DNA from: an uncultured Oscillospiraceae bacterium
GTDB lineage: Bacteria; Bacillota; Clostridia; Oscillospirales; Ruminococcaceae
Reading direction: 5' to 3'
DNA length: 64,000 bases
Assembly: GCA_934513685.1 (NCBI GenBank)
Contig: CAKSWY010000002.1
Location: forward strand, 57,946-121,945
In this document: positions 17,397-26,639 of the stretch, piece after piece
Layout of the letters: the number at the start of each line of letters is the position of its first letter
Numbering within the stretch: position 1 is the first letter of the stretch
Notes under the pieces: generated by a model
What the model was told of the DNA's origin: nothing
Database searches by the model: none
Seen by the model: the letters and a program-made list of their open reading frames with translations, nothing else
Made by a program: the position numbers and the translations under genes

Positions 17397-17693
17397 TCAG
17401 TTCTCTTCCTGGGCCGGATAATAGAGGTTGTTGGCCACAAACTCCAGTTTGTCTTTCAAAATCAGCTCCAGGTTGCTCACGGCGGAAACCATGTTCACCA
17501 CCGACTCATTCACTTCCACAATGCGGCAGAAATCCGCCGGTTCCTGGGCCAGCACCTTCTGGATTTTTTCGCCCTCCGCGTTGAGAATGTGGCTGAGGGC
17601 CGTCTCCTCCAGGGCAATGCTCTCCAGCAGGTCGGTCACCGCCTGGGCCATGGTAATCGGATTGCAGGGCATTGCAATAACAGGCATCGACAT
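17397..17693 (-). CDS. Conserved small hypothetical protein of Clostridia
   Basis: A 98-aa protein of unknown function. The pattern PITMAQAVTDLLESIALEETALSHILNAEGEKIQKVL is, from memory, common to small proteins in spore-forming Firmicutes. These carry an acidic helix with ALEETALSHILNAEGEKIQ and a C-terminal helix like LELILKDKLEFV. Both helices are amphipathic and could form a coiled pair. AGGAGGTACC sits just upstream of the start at 17693. The ALSHILNAEGEK motif hints at a coat- or surface-associated role, but that is a guess. Confidence 0.78.
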   Translation of the reverse strand: MSMPVIAMPCNPITMAQAVTDLLESIALEETALSHILNAEGEKIQKVLAQEPADFCRIVEVNESVVNMVSAVSNLELILKDKLEFVANNLYYPAQEEN

Positions 17694-17788
17694 ATGAGGT
17701 ACCTCCTTTGTGTCCCGAATTCATTCGGTGCCCCATTTTATGGCATCCCGGTGGTTTTGGTTCCCCTATCCCGGTGCCGCAAAAAGCA

Positions 17789-17837
17789 AAAAGGGCGATA
17801 CCGCCCGGCAGCCTGCCTGGTTGGTATCGTCCTTTTG
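17789..17837 (-). terminator. Terminator after pfkA
   Basis: On the minus strand AAAAGGACGATACC (17836-17823) pairs with GGTATCGCCCTTTT (17802-17789), ending in a T-run. One G-T pair is present. Confidence 0.75.
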
Positions 17838-17864
17838 AATTGCATGATAAACCGTCTGCGCGGC

Positions 17865-18842
17865 TCAGATGGAAATGGTGTTGGCGACGTCGATCATCTT
17901 GGTGTCGATGGTCTTGTGCATGGCCAGTGCCACGTTGATGTCGTAATCCACGATCTGATCGGCCGACACAGCCACCACGCGGTTGAAGATGCCGCGCTCC
18001 AGAAGATACACAGCCTGATAGCCCATCTGAGAGGCCGTCACGCGGTCACGCAGGGTGGGGGCACCGCCGCGCTGCACATGGCCCAGAACGGTGGCACGGG
18101 AGTCAATGCCGGTGCGGGCCTGAATCTCGTTGGCCAGATCCTGCGCCGTGCCGGGCACGCCCTCGGCCTTCACGATGATGAAATGCTTCTTGCCGGTTTT
18201 CTGGGTGAAGCTCATCCGGTCCAGAATGTCCCGCTCCAGGTCGTAAGGCCGCTCGGGGATCAAGGTGGCAATGGCGCCGGTGGCGATGCCCACGTTCAAG
18301 GCAATGTAGCCGGCGTGGCGGCCCATTACCTCCACCACGCTGCAGCGGTCATGGCTCTGGGTGGTATCGCGCAGCTTATCCACCATCTCCACCGCAGTGT
18401 TCATGGCGGTGTCGTAGCCGATGGTGTACTCACTGCAGGCAATGTCGTTGTCAATGGTGCCGGGAATGCCGATGCAGGGAATGCCCAGGTTGGCCAGCGC
18501 GCGGGCGCCCTTGAACGAACCGTCGCCGCCGACGACCACCAGCGCGTCAATGCCGTTGTCGCGGCAGCACTGCGCGCCCTGCTCCTGGCCCTCTTTGGTG
18601 AGGAACTCCAGGCAGCGGGCGGTATACAGCACCGTACCGCCGCGATGAATGATCTCGGAAACGCTGCGCAGATCCATGTCCCGCATTTCGTTGTGAAGCA
18701 GGCCGTTGTAGCCGCGCTCAATGCCCTTGACCTTGATGCCCTTGCTCAGGGCGGTACGCACAACTGCACGCACAGCAGCGTTCATGCCGGGGGCGTCGCC
18801 GCCGCTGGTGAGAACGCCGATGGTCTTGATCTCTTTTGCCAT
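17865..18842 (-). CDS. pfkA: ATP-dependent 6-phosphofructokinase
   Basis: Phosphorylates fructose 6-phosphate to fructose 1,6-bisphosphate, the committed step of glycolysis. The protein (325 aa) shows the ATP loop GVLTSGGDAPGMNAAVR (residues 9-25), VVGGDGSFKGA, the catalytic PGTIDNDI (D as base), MGRHAGYIA and the GHVQRGGAPTLRDR effector/substrate segment. Length and motifs match the tetrameric bacterial enzyme; the GGDGS form suggests ATP rather than pyrophosphate as donor. AGGAGGAGTG precedes the ATG. It has its own promoter (19012-19041) although it follows dnaE on the same strand. Confidence 0.97.
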   Translation of the reverse strand: MAKEIKTIGVLTSGGDAPGMNAAVRAVVRTALSKGIKVKGIERGYNGLLHNEMRDMDLRSVSEIIHRGGTVLYTARCLEFLTKEGQEQGAQCCRDNGIDALVVVGGDGSFKGARALANLGIPCIGIPGTIDNDIACSEYTIGYDTAMNTAVEMVDKLRDTTQSHDRCSVVEVMGRHAGYIALNVGIATGAIATLIPERPYDLERDILDRMSFTQKTGKKHFIIVKAEGVPGTAQDLANEIQARTGIDSRATVLGHVQRGGAPTLRDRVTASQMGYQAVYLLERGIFNRVVAVSADQIVDYDINVALAMHKTIDTKMIDVANTISI

Positions 18843-19011
18843 AAGACACTCCTCCTAAAAACGGGCCGCCCTGCTGGTCGGAACCGGTCGGCGGCTTACA
18901 GCCGCCCACCCCGTTCAACCGGCTGTTCCGGGGGCGTACTCTCTGGGCCACGGGTCGCAGCGCCGGAAGCCTGTCCTCCAGGGCTGCCGCTTTTCTCTGC
19001 CCATCGTTAAA

Positions 19012-19041
19012 AGTATATCACGCTCAGTTTTGATTTGTAAA
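19012..19041 (-). promoter_or_regulatory. Promoter of pfkA
   Basis: On the minus strand TTTACA (19041-19036), an 18-bp spacer and TATACT (19017-19012), about 170 bp before the pfkA start. Confidence 0.7.
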
Positions 19042-19177
19042 CGGTGGGAATGTTGCATGAAATCTCACTTTGTTGCACCTGTTTTCCCATCGTTCTGCCC
19101 ATTTCTCGCATTTTGCGTTATGGGGTTCTGTTTCCTGCCCTTCGGTTGCCGCGCAGCTGTTTTTGACGGGCGGGCAT

Positions 19178-22100
19178 TCAGCGAACCGCCACATTTCCCT
19201 CGCCCAGAATGCGGTTCAACTCGCTGTACAGAAGGGGGTGATCCAGCGCCCACAGGGTGCGCGGGGCCAGCACCATCTTTCCGGTGTCCACAAAGCGGAT
19301 GTAGACCGGCATGGTCCCGTCCAGAATGCCCAGCAGGCTGCGCACCTTGGCCATCTGGGGGCTGTCCTTTCCGGGCAGCTTCAGATACACGGCCTTCGGG
19401 CTTTCCTTCGCCACCGTACTGCGCTTGGCCAGGTTCTGCTGATCGGGCGTGTAGCGGTCAATGGGCACCACATGGTCGGCCAGCAGTTTGGCCGGTTCTT
19501 CCTCTTTGACCGAGACCCGGCCGCTCACCACCACAACAGCGTTGTCCTGCAGGGCATCCCGGCAGTCGGCAAGCGTCTTGGGGAAGATCAAAATCTCCAT
19601 GGTGCCGGTCAGGTCCTCCACTGTGGTAAAGGCCATCAGCGTGTTGGATTTGGTCGTCATAAACTTGGTTTTGACCACCGTGCACACCAGATTTACCTGC
19701 CTGCCGTCGTATTCTTTGGCGCTTTCACCGGAAAGCGCCAAAATCTGGCAAGTGGCGTACTGCTCAATCTTTTCGCGGTAACTGTCCAGCGGATGGCCGG
19801 ACAGATACAGCCCGCTCACATCCTTCTCCATGCGCAGCAGTTCCTGCGGCGAGTACTCGGGCACCTTGGGGATGTGGTAATCGTCCCACTCGTCTTCATC
19901 GTCCAGCTGACTGAACAGGTCCAGCTGCCCGGCGACGTTTTTTCGCGCATCGGTTTCCACGCTTTTCAGAATGCCTTCTACCGACTCCAGCATTCCCCGC
20001 CGGGTGTCCTCCAACTGGTCAAAAGCTCCGGCCTTGATGAGGCTTTCCACCGCCCGGCGGTTGATCTCCACGCCGTACAGCCGCTTGCAGTAATCGTACA
20101 GGCTGCGGAAGGGCGTTTCCTTGCGCTCCTGCACGGTGGTGGCGATCAGGTTGCGGCCCACGTTTTTCACCGCATTCAGGCCAAACCGGATGTTCTGTCC
20201 GTCCACGGTAAAGCCGCCGTCGCTCACATTGATGTCCGGCGGCAGCACCTGAATGCCCAGGCGCTGGCACTCACCGGAGTACTCGATGACCTTGTCGGTG
20301 TTGTCCAGCACGCTGGTGAGCAGCGCCGCCATAAACTGGCTGCGGTAATGGCACTTCAGGTACGCGGTCTGATACGCCACATAGGCATAGCAGGCGGCAT
20401 GAGATTTATTGAAGGCGTAGGACGCAAAGCTGGACATATCGTCAAAGATGGCATTGGCCGCCTCCTCCGAAATGCCGTTTTTAATGCAGCCGTTGCATTC
20501 CTGCCCGGGGGTCGTGTTGCCGTACACGAAGTGCTGGCGTTCTTTTTCCATCACATCGTGCTTTTTCTTGCTCATTGCACGGCGCACCAGGTCAGCCTGG
20601 CCATAGGAGAAGCCGGCCAGCTCCCGGCAGATCTGCATGACCTGCTCCTGATACACGATGCAGCCGTTGGTCACGTCCAGAATGTGCGCCAGTTCCGGCG
20701 TTTTATAGCGGATCTGGTCCGGCTGGCGGCGGTTGCGCAGGTAGGTGGGAATGGAATCCATGGGGCCGGGGCGGTACAGGCTGATCAGAGCGATGACGTC
20801 CTCAAGGCTCTGCGGGTGCAGCCCGGCCAGAACCTGCCGCATGCCTGTGGATTCCAGCTGGAACACACCCTCGGTTTCGCCCTGGGCCAGCATTTCGTAG
20901 GTGGCCTTGTCCTCATAGGAGATGGCATCCAGCGAAAAATCCGGCTGCACCCGGCGAATCATCTCCTCGGCGTCGTGCAGTACCGTCAGGGTACGCAGGC
21001 CCAAAAAGTCCATCTTCAGCAGGCCCAGCTCCTCAATGGTGGTCATGTTGAACTGGGTCACCGGCACACCGTCGTTGGTGGAAAGGGGCACATACTCATT
21101 GGCCGCCTCCCGGGTGATCACCACGCCTGCCGCGTGGGTAGAGGCATGGCGGGGCATTCCCTCGATCTTGATGGCGGTGTCGATCAGCTCCTGCACCTTG
21201 GGATCGGCGTCGTAGCGGGCTTTCAGCTCCGGCGAAACCTCCATGGCCCGGTGCAGGGTCATTTTCAGCTCCATCGGCACCAGTTTGGCGACTCCATCCA
21301 CCTCCTGATAGGGGATGTCCAGCACACGGCCCACGTCCCGAATGGCCGCACGGGCCGCCATGGTTCCGAAGGTAACGATCTGGGCCACATGGTCATGGCC
21401 GTACTTCCGGTTCACATAGTCAATGACCTCCTGCCGCCGTTCGTAGCAGAAGTCCACGTCAAAGTCGGGCATACTCACGCGCTCCGGATTCAGAAAGCGT
21501 TCGAACAGCAGGTTGTACCGAATGGGGTCGATGTTGGTAATGCCTACGCAGTAGGCGCACAGGCTGCCCGCGCCACTGCCGCGGCCGGGGCCTACCGGAA
21601 TTCCCTGGCTTTTTGCGTAATTGATAAAGTCGAACACAATGAGGTAATAGTTGGTGTACCCCATGCGCTTGATGACCCCAATTTCATATTCCAGGCGCTT
21701 GGTCAGCTCCGGGTCGGGATGTTCGCCGTAGCGGCGCACCAGACCTTCCCGGCAGAGCTTCTCAAAGTACTCCTGATTTTCCATTCCGTCCGGCGCTTCA
21801 AAGTAAGGCAGCTTGGTCACGCCAAACTCAAAATCGAAGTTACACTGCTCGGCAATTTTGTTGGTGTTCTCACACGCCTCCGGGCAGATGGAGAACAGAT
21901 CGTACATCTCATCGGTGCTTTTGAGGTAGAACTCGTCCGTCTCAAATTCCATCCGATCCTGGTCGTTCACGGTTTTGCCCGTCTGAATGCAGATCAGGAT
22001 GCTCTGCATCTTGCTGTCTTCCTTGCGCAGGTAGTGGGCATCGTTGGTGGCCACCAGCGGAATGCCCGTCTCTTTGGAAAGGCGGAGCAGCTGGGGCAGC

Positions 22101-22660
22101 ACCGTCTGCTGCTCCTCAATGCCGTGGTCCTGAACCTCCAGGTAGTAATTTCCCTGCCCAAACAGGTTGTTGTACCACAGCGCAATTTCCTTGGCGCGGT
22201 CGTAATCACCGGCCAGCAGCGCCTGCGGCACCTCGCCCGCCAGGCAGGCCGACAGGCAGATCAGCCCTTCGTGGTACTGTTCCAGCAGCTCATGGTCCAC
22301 ACGGGGCTTGGAGTAAAAGCCCTCAATGAACCCGGCACTGACCATTTTAATGAGGTTTTTATACCCGGTTTCATTTTTACACAGCAAAATCAGGTGGCGG
22401 TTGCCGTCAATGCGGGCTACCTTGTCAAACCGGGTGCGGGTGGCCACATACACCTCACAGCCGATGATCGGCTTGATGCCCGCCTTTTTAGCTGCCTTAT
22501 AAAAATCCACACAGCCGTACATCACGCCATGGTCGGTGATGGCAATGGCGGTCTGGCCCAGTTCCTTCACCCGGTCAAACAGCTGATCAATGCGGCACGC
22601 GCCGTCCAACAGGCTGTACTCCGTGTGTACGTGCAGATGGGTAAATTGCCGTTCAGCCAT
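19178..22660 (-). CDS. dnaE: DNA polymerase III subunit alpha (DnaE)
   Basis: A 1160-aa C-family replicative polymerase. The PHP domain opens the protein (HLHVHTEYSLLDGACR, residues about 8-24; AITDHGVMYG). The polymerase core has GPGRGSGAGSLCAYCVGI and the catalytic aspartates in MPDFDVDFCYERR (about residues 392-404), then THAAGVVI and the fingers region. Near the C-terminus an OB-fold segment (VNLVCTVVKTKFMTTKSNTLMAF) is present. Low-GC Gram-positives also carry PolC; this is the DnaE1-type partner. Its ATG overlaps the end of whiA by 8 bp (ATGGCTGA), so the two are translationally coupled, an arrangement less usual than the classical whiA context. Confidence 0.97.
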   Translation of the reverse strand: MAERQFTHLHVHTEYSLLDGACRIDQLFDRVKELGQTAIAITDHGVMYGCVDFYKAAKKAGIKPIIGCEVYVATRTRFDKVARIDGNRHLILLCKNETGYKNLIKMVSAGFIEGFYSKPRVDHELLEQYHEGLICLSACLAGEVPQALLAGDYDRAKEIALWYNNLFGQGNYYLEVQDHGIEEQQTVLPQLLRLSKETGIPLVATNDAHYLRKEDSKMQSILICIQTGKTVNDQDRMEFETDEFYLKSTDEMYDLFSICPEACENTNKIAEQCNFDFEFGVTKLPYFEAPDGMENQEYFEKLCREGLVRRYGEHPDPELTKRLEYEIGVIKRMGYTNYYLIVFDFINYAKSQGIPVGPGRGSGAGSLCAYCVGITNIDPIRYNLLFERFLNPERVSMPDFDVDFCYERRQEVIDYVNRKYGHDHVAQIVTFGTMAARAAIRDVGRVLDIPYQEVDGVAKLVPMELKMTLHRAMEVSPELKARYDADPKVQELIDTAIKIEGMPRHASTHAAGVVITREAANEYVPLSTNDGVPVTQFNMTTIEELGLLKMDFLGLRTLTVLHDAEEMIRRVQPDFSLDAISYEDKATYEMLAQGETEGVFQLESTGMRQVLAGLHPQSLEDVIALISLYRPGPMDSIPTYLRNRRQPDQIRYKTPELAHILDVTNGCIVYQEQVMQICRELAGFSYGQADLVRRAMSKKKHDVMEKERQHFVYGNTTPGQECNGCIKNGISEEAANAIFDDMSSFASYAFNKSHAACYAYVAYQTAYLKCHYRSQFMAALLTSVLDNTDKVIEYSGECQRLGIQVLPPDINVSDGGFTVDGQNIRFGLNAVKNVGRNLIATTVQERKETPFRSLYDYCKRLYGVEINRRAVESLIKAGAFDQLEDTRRGMLESVEGILKSVETDARKNVAGQLDLFSQLDDEDEWDDYHIPKVPEYSPQELLRMEKDVSGLYLSGHPLDSYREKIEQYATCQILALSGESAKEYDGRQVNLVCTVVKTKFMTTKSNTLMAFTTVEDLTGTMEILIFPKTLADCRDALQDNAVVVVSGRVSVKEEEPAKLLADHVVPIDRYTPDQQNLAKRSTVAKESPKAVYLKLPGKDSPQMAKVRSLLGILDGTMPVYIRFVDTGKMVLAPRTLWALDHPLLYSELNRILGEGNVAVR

Positions 22661-23570
22661 GCTCTCTCCTCTCCCGCAGGGTTTCTGCGATCTCCTGCAA
22701 GCGCTTGAACCGGTGCGACAGTCCCGACCGGCTCACCGGCGGGTCCAGCAGCGGGGCCAGCTGCGCCAGCGAAGCGTCCGGCTGCTCCAGCCGCACCTGG
22801 GCCGCCTGGCGCAGCGGCTCCGGCAGGCCGGCCAGGTCGCCGTGCTCTTCCAAATAACGCACCGCCTTGTTCACCGGCGCGTTGGCCGCGGCCATTTTGC
22901 TCAGGTTGGCCGTTTCGCAGTTGATGATGCGATTGGTCTTGTTGCGCACGTCCTTCACCATCTTCAGCTCCATCAGCTGCATGGCCGCCTTGGGCGCGCC
23001 CATAAAGGTCAAAAGGTCCACCAGCGGTTCGCTGGCCTTGACATAAATCACGTTGGCCCCCTTGCGCACGGTGCGATGCGGGCAGAATTCATGCTCGGCG
23101 ATGAGGGCCTCAAAATCCCGCGCCAGATTGCGCCGGCCGGTCAGGAATTCCAGATTGTACTCCTTCTGCGGGTCGGTCATGGTGCCGCTGCACAAAAATG
23201 CCATGGACACAAAGGCGCTCACACAACCGCTGCACTGCAGAATGGCCGGGTTGATGCGTAGGCTGGCCTCGGTTCCGGTGTGCCCGAACAATTCCATCAT
23301 ACGGGCCACCTGCTCCGGGTCTTTCACGCTGAATTCGCTGATGGGGCCGCCCAGCCGCTCTTTCTGAACGATCTCGCCCTCAATGCCCACCCGATGGTAC
23401 AGCTTCTGCACCAGCCGGGCCGCTTCCGGAATTTCGGTGTGCAGCACCATTCCCTGGGCATCAAAATACTTGCCGAAGCAGGCCGCTCCGTAACAGGCCG
23501 CCAGCGCACAGCAGGGTTTGCCGATGCGCCGGGCAATGATCTCATATTTTACGTCCTGCGAAAAACTCAA
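22653..23570 (-). CDS. whiA: Sporulation/cell-division regulator WhiA
   Basis: A DNA-binding protein combining a degenerate LAGLIDADG homing-endonuclease fold with a C-terminal helix-turn-helix, influencing division and chromosome segregation. I chose a TTG start at 23570 (LSFSQDVKYEIIARR), where GGAGAG lies 5 bp upstream and the family N-terminus MSFSxxVKxEL aligns; the frame is open another 21 codons upstream. The mid-section INCETANLSKMAAANAPV and the C-terminal LEQPDASLAQLAPLLDPPVSRSGLSHRFKRL (HTH) are diagnostic. Length 305 aa. It lies between rapZ and dnaE; the usual yvcK neighbour is missing. Confidence 0.95.
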   Translation of the reverse strand: MSFSQDVKYEIIARRIGKPCCALAACYGAACFGKYFDAQGMVLHTEIPEAARLVQKLYHRVGIEGEIVQKERLGGPISEFSVKDPEQVARMMELFGHTGTEASLRINPAILQCSGCVSAFVSMAFLCSGTMTDPQKEYNLEFLTGRRNLARDFEALIAEHEFCPHRTVRKGANVIYVKASEPLVDLLTFMGAPKAAMQLMELKMVKDVRNKTNRIINCETANLSKMAAANAPVNKAVRYLEEHGDLAGLPEPLRQAAQVRLEQPDASLAQLAPLLDPPVSRSGLSHRFKRLQEIAETLRERREHG

Positions 23571-23710
23571 GGGTACTCTCCGTTCTTTGAAACCACTGCC
23601 GTCAGCCATTCTTTTCCGCACTCTGCGGCCCAAAGCATGACTGACGGCATTGCTTGTTTGAATTGTCTGCCGGCCTGCGCATTCTGAAGCGGCTGTGCCG
23701 GAAATCGTGT

Positions 23711-24574
23711 TCAGTTTGTGCGGCGGGCATCCCGATGCTGCACGCTGGGCTCATAGCCAAGCCGGTCGCAGAATTCCGCCAGTTTGCGGGCAAATGTGAT
23801 GGAGCGGTGTTTGCCGCCGGTGCAGCCCACGGCCACCGTCAGCTGGCTCTTGCCCTCCTGCACATACAGGGGCAGAGAGTACTCCAGCAGCCCTTCCATG
23901 CGCTTGAGCAGTTCCTGCGACTGCGCCGAGTTCATCACATAGTCCACCACTTCCTGATCCAGGCCGGTCTTGTCCTTCAGCTCCGGCACATAGAAGGGGT
24001 TGGGCAGGCAGCGCACGTCAAACACAATGTCCGCCTCGGCGGGCAGGCCGAACTTGAACCCGAAGGACACAATGTTCAGGGCCATGGGCCGCTCATGTCC
24101 GGTCAAGAACAGCGCACAGATACGCTCTTTGTTCTGGGCCGTGGAGAGCAGCGAGGTATCCACCACAAAATCCGCCCGTTCAAACAGGGGGCGCAGGATC
24201 TGCCGCTCCCGCACAATGGCTTCGCTGGTGGAAATGCCCTCGCTGATGCTGATGGGGTGGCGGCGGCGGGTCTCTTTGTAGCGGCGGCGCAGCACATCGT
24301 CCGTGGCCTCCAGAAACAGTATCCGATAATCCACCTTCCGGTCGTCCAGCGTGGCCAGTGCGTCCCGAATCTCCTGCGGCGAGCGGGCACCGCGGATGTC
24401 CAGGCCCACCGCCACCTTTTTCAGCAGGTTGCCGCCCTGCTGGGCAAACTCCAGCAGGCGGGGCATCAGCCCGGCGGGAATGTTGTCAATGCAAAAATAG
24501 CCAATGTCCTCCAGCGCGTTCATCGCCAGAGATTTGCCCGCACCGGAAAGCCCGGTCACGATCACAAGTTCCAT
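23711..24574 (-). CDS. rapZ: RNase adapter/nucleotide-binding protein RapZ
   Basis: A 287-aa P-loop NTPase of the RapZ/YvcJ family. It shows Walker A (VTGLSGAGKSLAMNALEDIGYFCIDNIP at the N-terminus), a central RYKETRRRHP and the C-terminal signature VAVGCTGGKHRSITFARKLAEF. In Enterobacteria RapZ directs RNase E to glmZ; in Gram-positives YvcJ affects competence and binds nucleotides and UDP-sugars, so the Gram-positive role is less clear. It is placed after murB, with 130 bp between them, in the hprK-glcK-murB-rapZ-whiA run. Confidence 0.95.
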   Translation of the reverse strand: MELVIVTGLSGAGKSLAMNALEDIGYFCIDNIPAGLMPRLLEFAQQGGNLLKKVAVGLDIRGARSPQEIRDALATLDDRKVDYRILFLEATDDVLRRRYKETRRRHPISISEGISTSEAIVRERQILRPLFERADFVVDTSLLSTAQNKERICALFLTGHERPMALNIVSFGFKFGLPAEADIVFDVRCLPNPFYVPELKDKTGLDQEVVDYVMNSAQSQELLKRMEGLLEYSLPLYVQEGKSQLTVAVGCTGGKHRSITFARKLAEFCDRLGYEPSVQHRDARRTN

Positions 24575-24704
24575 TTTTCGCTCCTGTTCTGCCCGGCCCC
24601 GCCGATTTGTTCCGGCGCCGGGTACTTTCCCATCCTGTCTGGCAGCCGCTGTCTTGTTTCCCGCGTGCTGTCCCGTTCGCCCTCTCCGGGCGGTGAAACC
24701 CGCC

Positions 24705-25616
24705 TTACTTCACCACACGGATTTCCCGTTCCAGCGTGTAGCCGGTTTTCTCCTTCACCACACGGATCACCTGTTCCGTGAGGGCGATCACATCGGCGCA
24801 GGTCGCGCCGCCTAAGTTTACCACAAAGCCGCTGTGCTTCCGGCTCACGGCCGCGCCGCCCACCTGAAGGCCCTTCAGGCCGCACTGCTCAATGAGGGCG
24901 GCCGCAAAGGCCCCCTGGGGCCGCTTGAAGGTGCTGCCTGCGCTGGGCCATTCCAGCGGCTGCTTTTCCCGGCGCTTGGCAAGCAGCTCCGCCATGCGGG
25001 CGCGAATGGCTGCCTTGTCGCCATGGGCAAGGCGAAGCGTGGCCGAGAGTACACAGCTGCCGTCCTGCTCAAACACGCTGGTACGGTACCCGAACGCCAG
25101 TTCATCGGCCGTGCGGGTCTCCACCGTTCCCTCCGGGGTCAGGCAGGTCACCGTTTCCACCACGTCCTTCATCTCACCGCCGTAAGCACCGGCGTTCATA
25201 TACAGCGCGCCGCCCAGGCTTCCCGGAATGCCGCAGGCAAATTCCAGGCCGGTCAGCCCGGCGTCCCGCGCCATGGCGCACAGGGCCGTCAGCCCGGCCC
25301 CGGCCGGTGCCGTCATGCGTTCGCCCTCAATGCGCGGCACATCGCCCATCATGCGGGTGCAGATGACTGCTCCGTCAAACCCTTCGTCCGCGAACAGCGT
25401 ATTGGAGCCCTGCCCCAACAGATAATATCGCACATCGGATTTTTTGCAGGCTGCCAGCGCCGCTTCCAGCTGCCGGGCATCGGCAGGGCGGGCAAACAAA
25501 GCCGCCGGGCCGCCGATTTTAAAAGTGGTATACCGGGCAAGGGGCGTACCGCACTCATACGGCACGCCCTCCCGGTCCCACAAGCCTTTCAGCATTTCCA
25601 GCTGATCCTGTCTCAT
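24705..25616 (-). CDS. murB: UDP-N-acetylmuramate dehydrogenase MurB
   Basis: FAD enzyme that reduces UDP-GlcNAc-enolpyruvate to UDP-MurNAc in peptidoglycan synthesis. Motifs: LGQGSNTLFADEGFDGAVI (FAD), GLEFACGIPGSLGGALYMNAGAYGGEM, the RTSVFEQ arginine, EWPSAGSTFKRP with the catalytic serine, and KHSGFVVNLGGATCADV. The protein is the short type IIb, as in Firmicutes. Two ATGs are possible; I prefer 25616 (303 aa) because GAGGAG is 9 bp upstream, whereas the ATG at 25622 is only 3 bp from it. It lies in the operon after glcK. Confidence 0.96.
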   Translation of the reverse strand: MRQDQLEMLKGLWDREGVPYECGTPLARYTTFKIGGPAALFARPADARQLEAALAACKKSDVRYYLLGQGSNTLFADEGFDGAVICTRMMGDVPRIEGERMTAPAGAGLTALCAMARDAGLTGLEFACGIPGSLGGALYMNAGAYGGEMKDVVETVTCLTPEGTVETRTADELAFGYRTSVFEQDGSCVLSATLRLAHGDKAAIRARMAELLAKRREKQPLEWPSAGSTFKRPQGAFAAALIEQCGLKGLQVGGAAVSRKHSGFVVNLGGATCADVIALTEQVIRVVKEKTGYTLEREIRVVK

Positions 25617-25645
25617 GGTCATGTTCTCCTCGTTTCAGCGCAGGC

Positions 25646-26611
25646 TCAGGCCATCTGCTGCTCGCCCAGGCTGGCTGCACCCAACACGCCCGCATCGTTC
25701 TTCAGCTCGGCTGCTTTGATGACCGTGCGCTTTTTGCCGTTGCGCGCATACTCTTCTCGGTCCACATACTCCCGGATGGGTCCCAGCAGGGTCTCGCCCT
25801 GCGCCGAAACGCCGCCGCCGATGCAGATCACTTCCGGCTGGAAAATGTTCACCACGTCGGTAATGCCGCAGGCCACATACTCGATCCAGTTCGACACCAC
25901 AGTTTTGGCCAGCTCATCGCCTGCATGCAGGGCATCAAAGGCGGTTTTGGCGCCCACCTTGGTCAGGTCGCCGCCCACCAGTTTCCACATCATGTTGTCA
26001 GGGTTGGCCAGCATCGCGGCTCGGGTGTCCTCAGTCAGGGCGCGGGCGCTGGCGTACTTTTCCCAGCAGCCGCGGCGGCCGCACATGCAAGGCCGGCCGC
26101 CCTTCACCACAACGGTGTGGCCCAGCTCGGCACCGGCGTAGTTAAAGCCGGCAAAGATCTTGCCGTTGATGATGATGCCGCCGCCGATGCCGGTGCCCAG
26201 GGTGATGGCCACCGCATACTTTGCCCCCTTGGCTGCACCGGCGATGTATTCGCCGTAGGCCGCCGCATTGGCGTCGTTTTCAATATACACCTTGCAGCCC
26301 AGCAGCTTTTCCATGTTGGCCTGCAATGCCCAATCGTTGTAGCCGAAGTTCGCATTGAACTCCACCACGCCGCTCTCGCTGTTCACACTGCCGGGTGTGC
26401 CGATGCCCACCCACTTCAGGTCGCTCATCGCAAACTTGTGCTTTTCGGCCAGCTGGCGGCAAAGCCCGGCAATCTCCTGCTCCACTTCTTCCGAAGGCCG
26501 GGGCAGCCCGGTGAGGCAGCTTGCACGGTCCACAATGTTATGGTCTTTGTCCACAAGGCCGGCCGTGATGGTCGTGCCGCCCAGATCTACGCCAATGGTA
26601 TACTGTTCCAT
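25646..26611 (-). CDS. glcK: ROK family glucokinase
   Basis: A 321-aa ATP-dependent sugar kinase of the ROK family, most likely producing glucose 6-phosphate. It shows the ATP phosphate loop (IGVDLGGTTITAGLVD), the substrate base ENDANAAAYGEY, LGTGIGGGIIINGKIF, and the ROK zinc motif CMCGRRGCWEKYAS (three cysteines plus upstream His). The final VICIGGGVSAQGETLLGPI matches glucokinases. Its position between hprK and murB suggests coordinated control of sugar flux into glycolysis and wall precursors. pfkA lies further along the same strand. Confidence 0.93.
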   Translation of the reverse strand: MEQYTIGVDLGGTTITAGLVDKDHNIVDRASCLTGLPRPSEEVEQEIAGLCRQLAEKHKFAMSDLKWVGIGTPGSVNSESGVVEFNANFGYNDWALQANMEKLLGCKVYIENDANAAAYGEYIAGAAKGAKYAVAITLGTGIGGGIIINGKIFAGFNYAGAELGHTVVVKGGRPCMCGRRGCWEKYASARALTEDTRAAMLANPDNMMWKLVGGDLTKVGAKTAFDALHAGDELAKTVVSNWIEYVACGITDVVNIFQPEVICIGGGVSAQGETLLGPIREYVDREEYARNGKKRTVIKAAELKNDAGVLGAASLGEQQMA

Positions 26612-26639
26612 AGTTTTTTTCTCCTCACTTTGCAGCGTT

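Noticed and set aside
19070..22708. A 1212-codon open frame antisense to dnaE, and similar long antisense frames over liv, hcp and nadE
   Set aside because: Opposite-strand frames of high-GC genes stay open by codon bias. The translations are low in family-like motifs and the sense genes are unambiguous.
23570..23633. The longer WhiA start at 23633
   Set aside because: The extra 21 residues do not match the family, and GGAGAG sits before the TTG at 23570.
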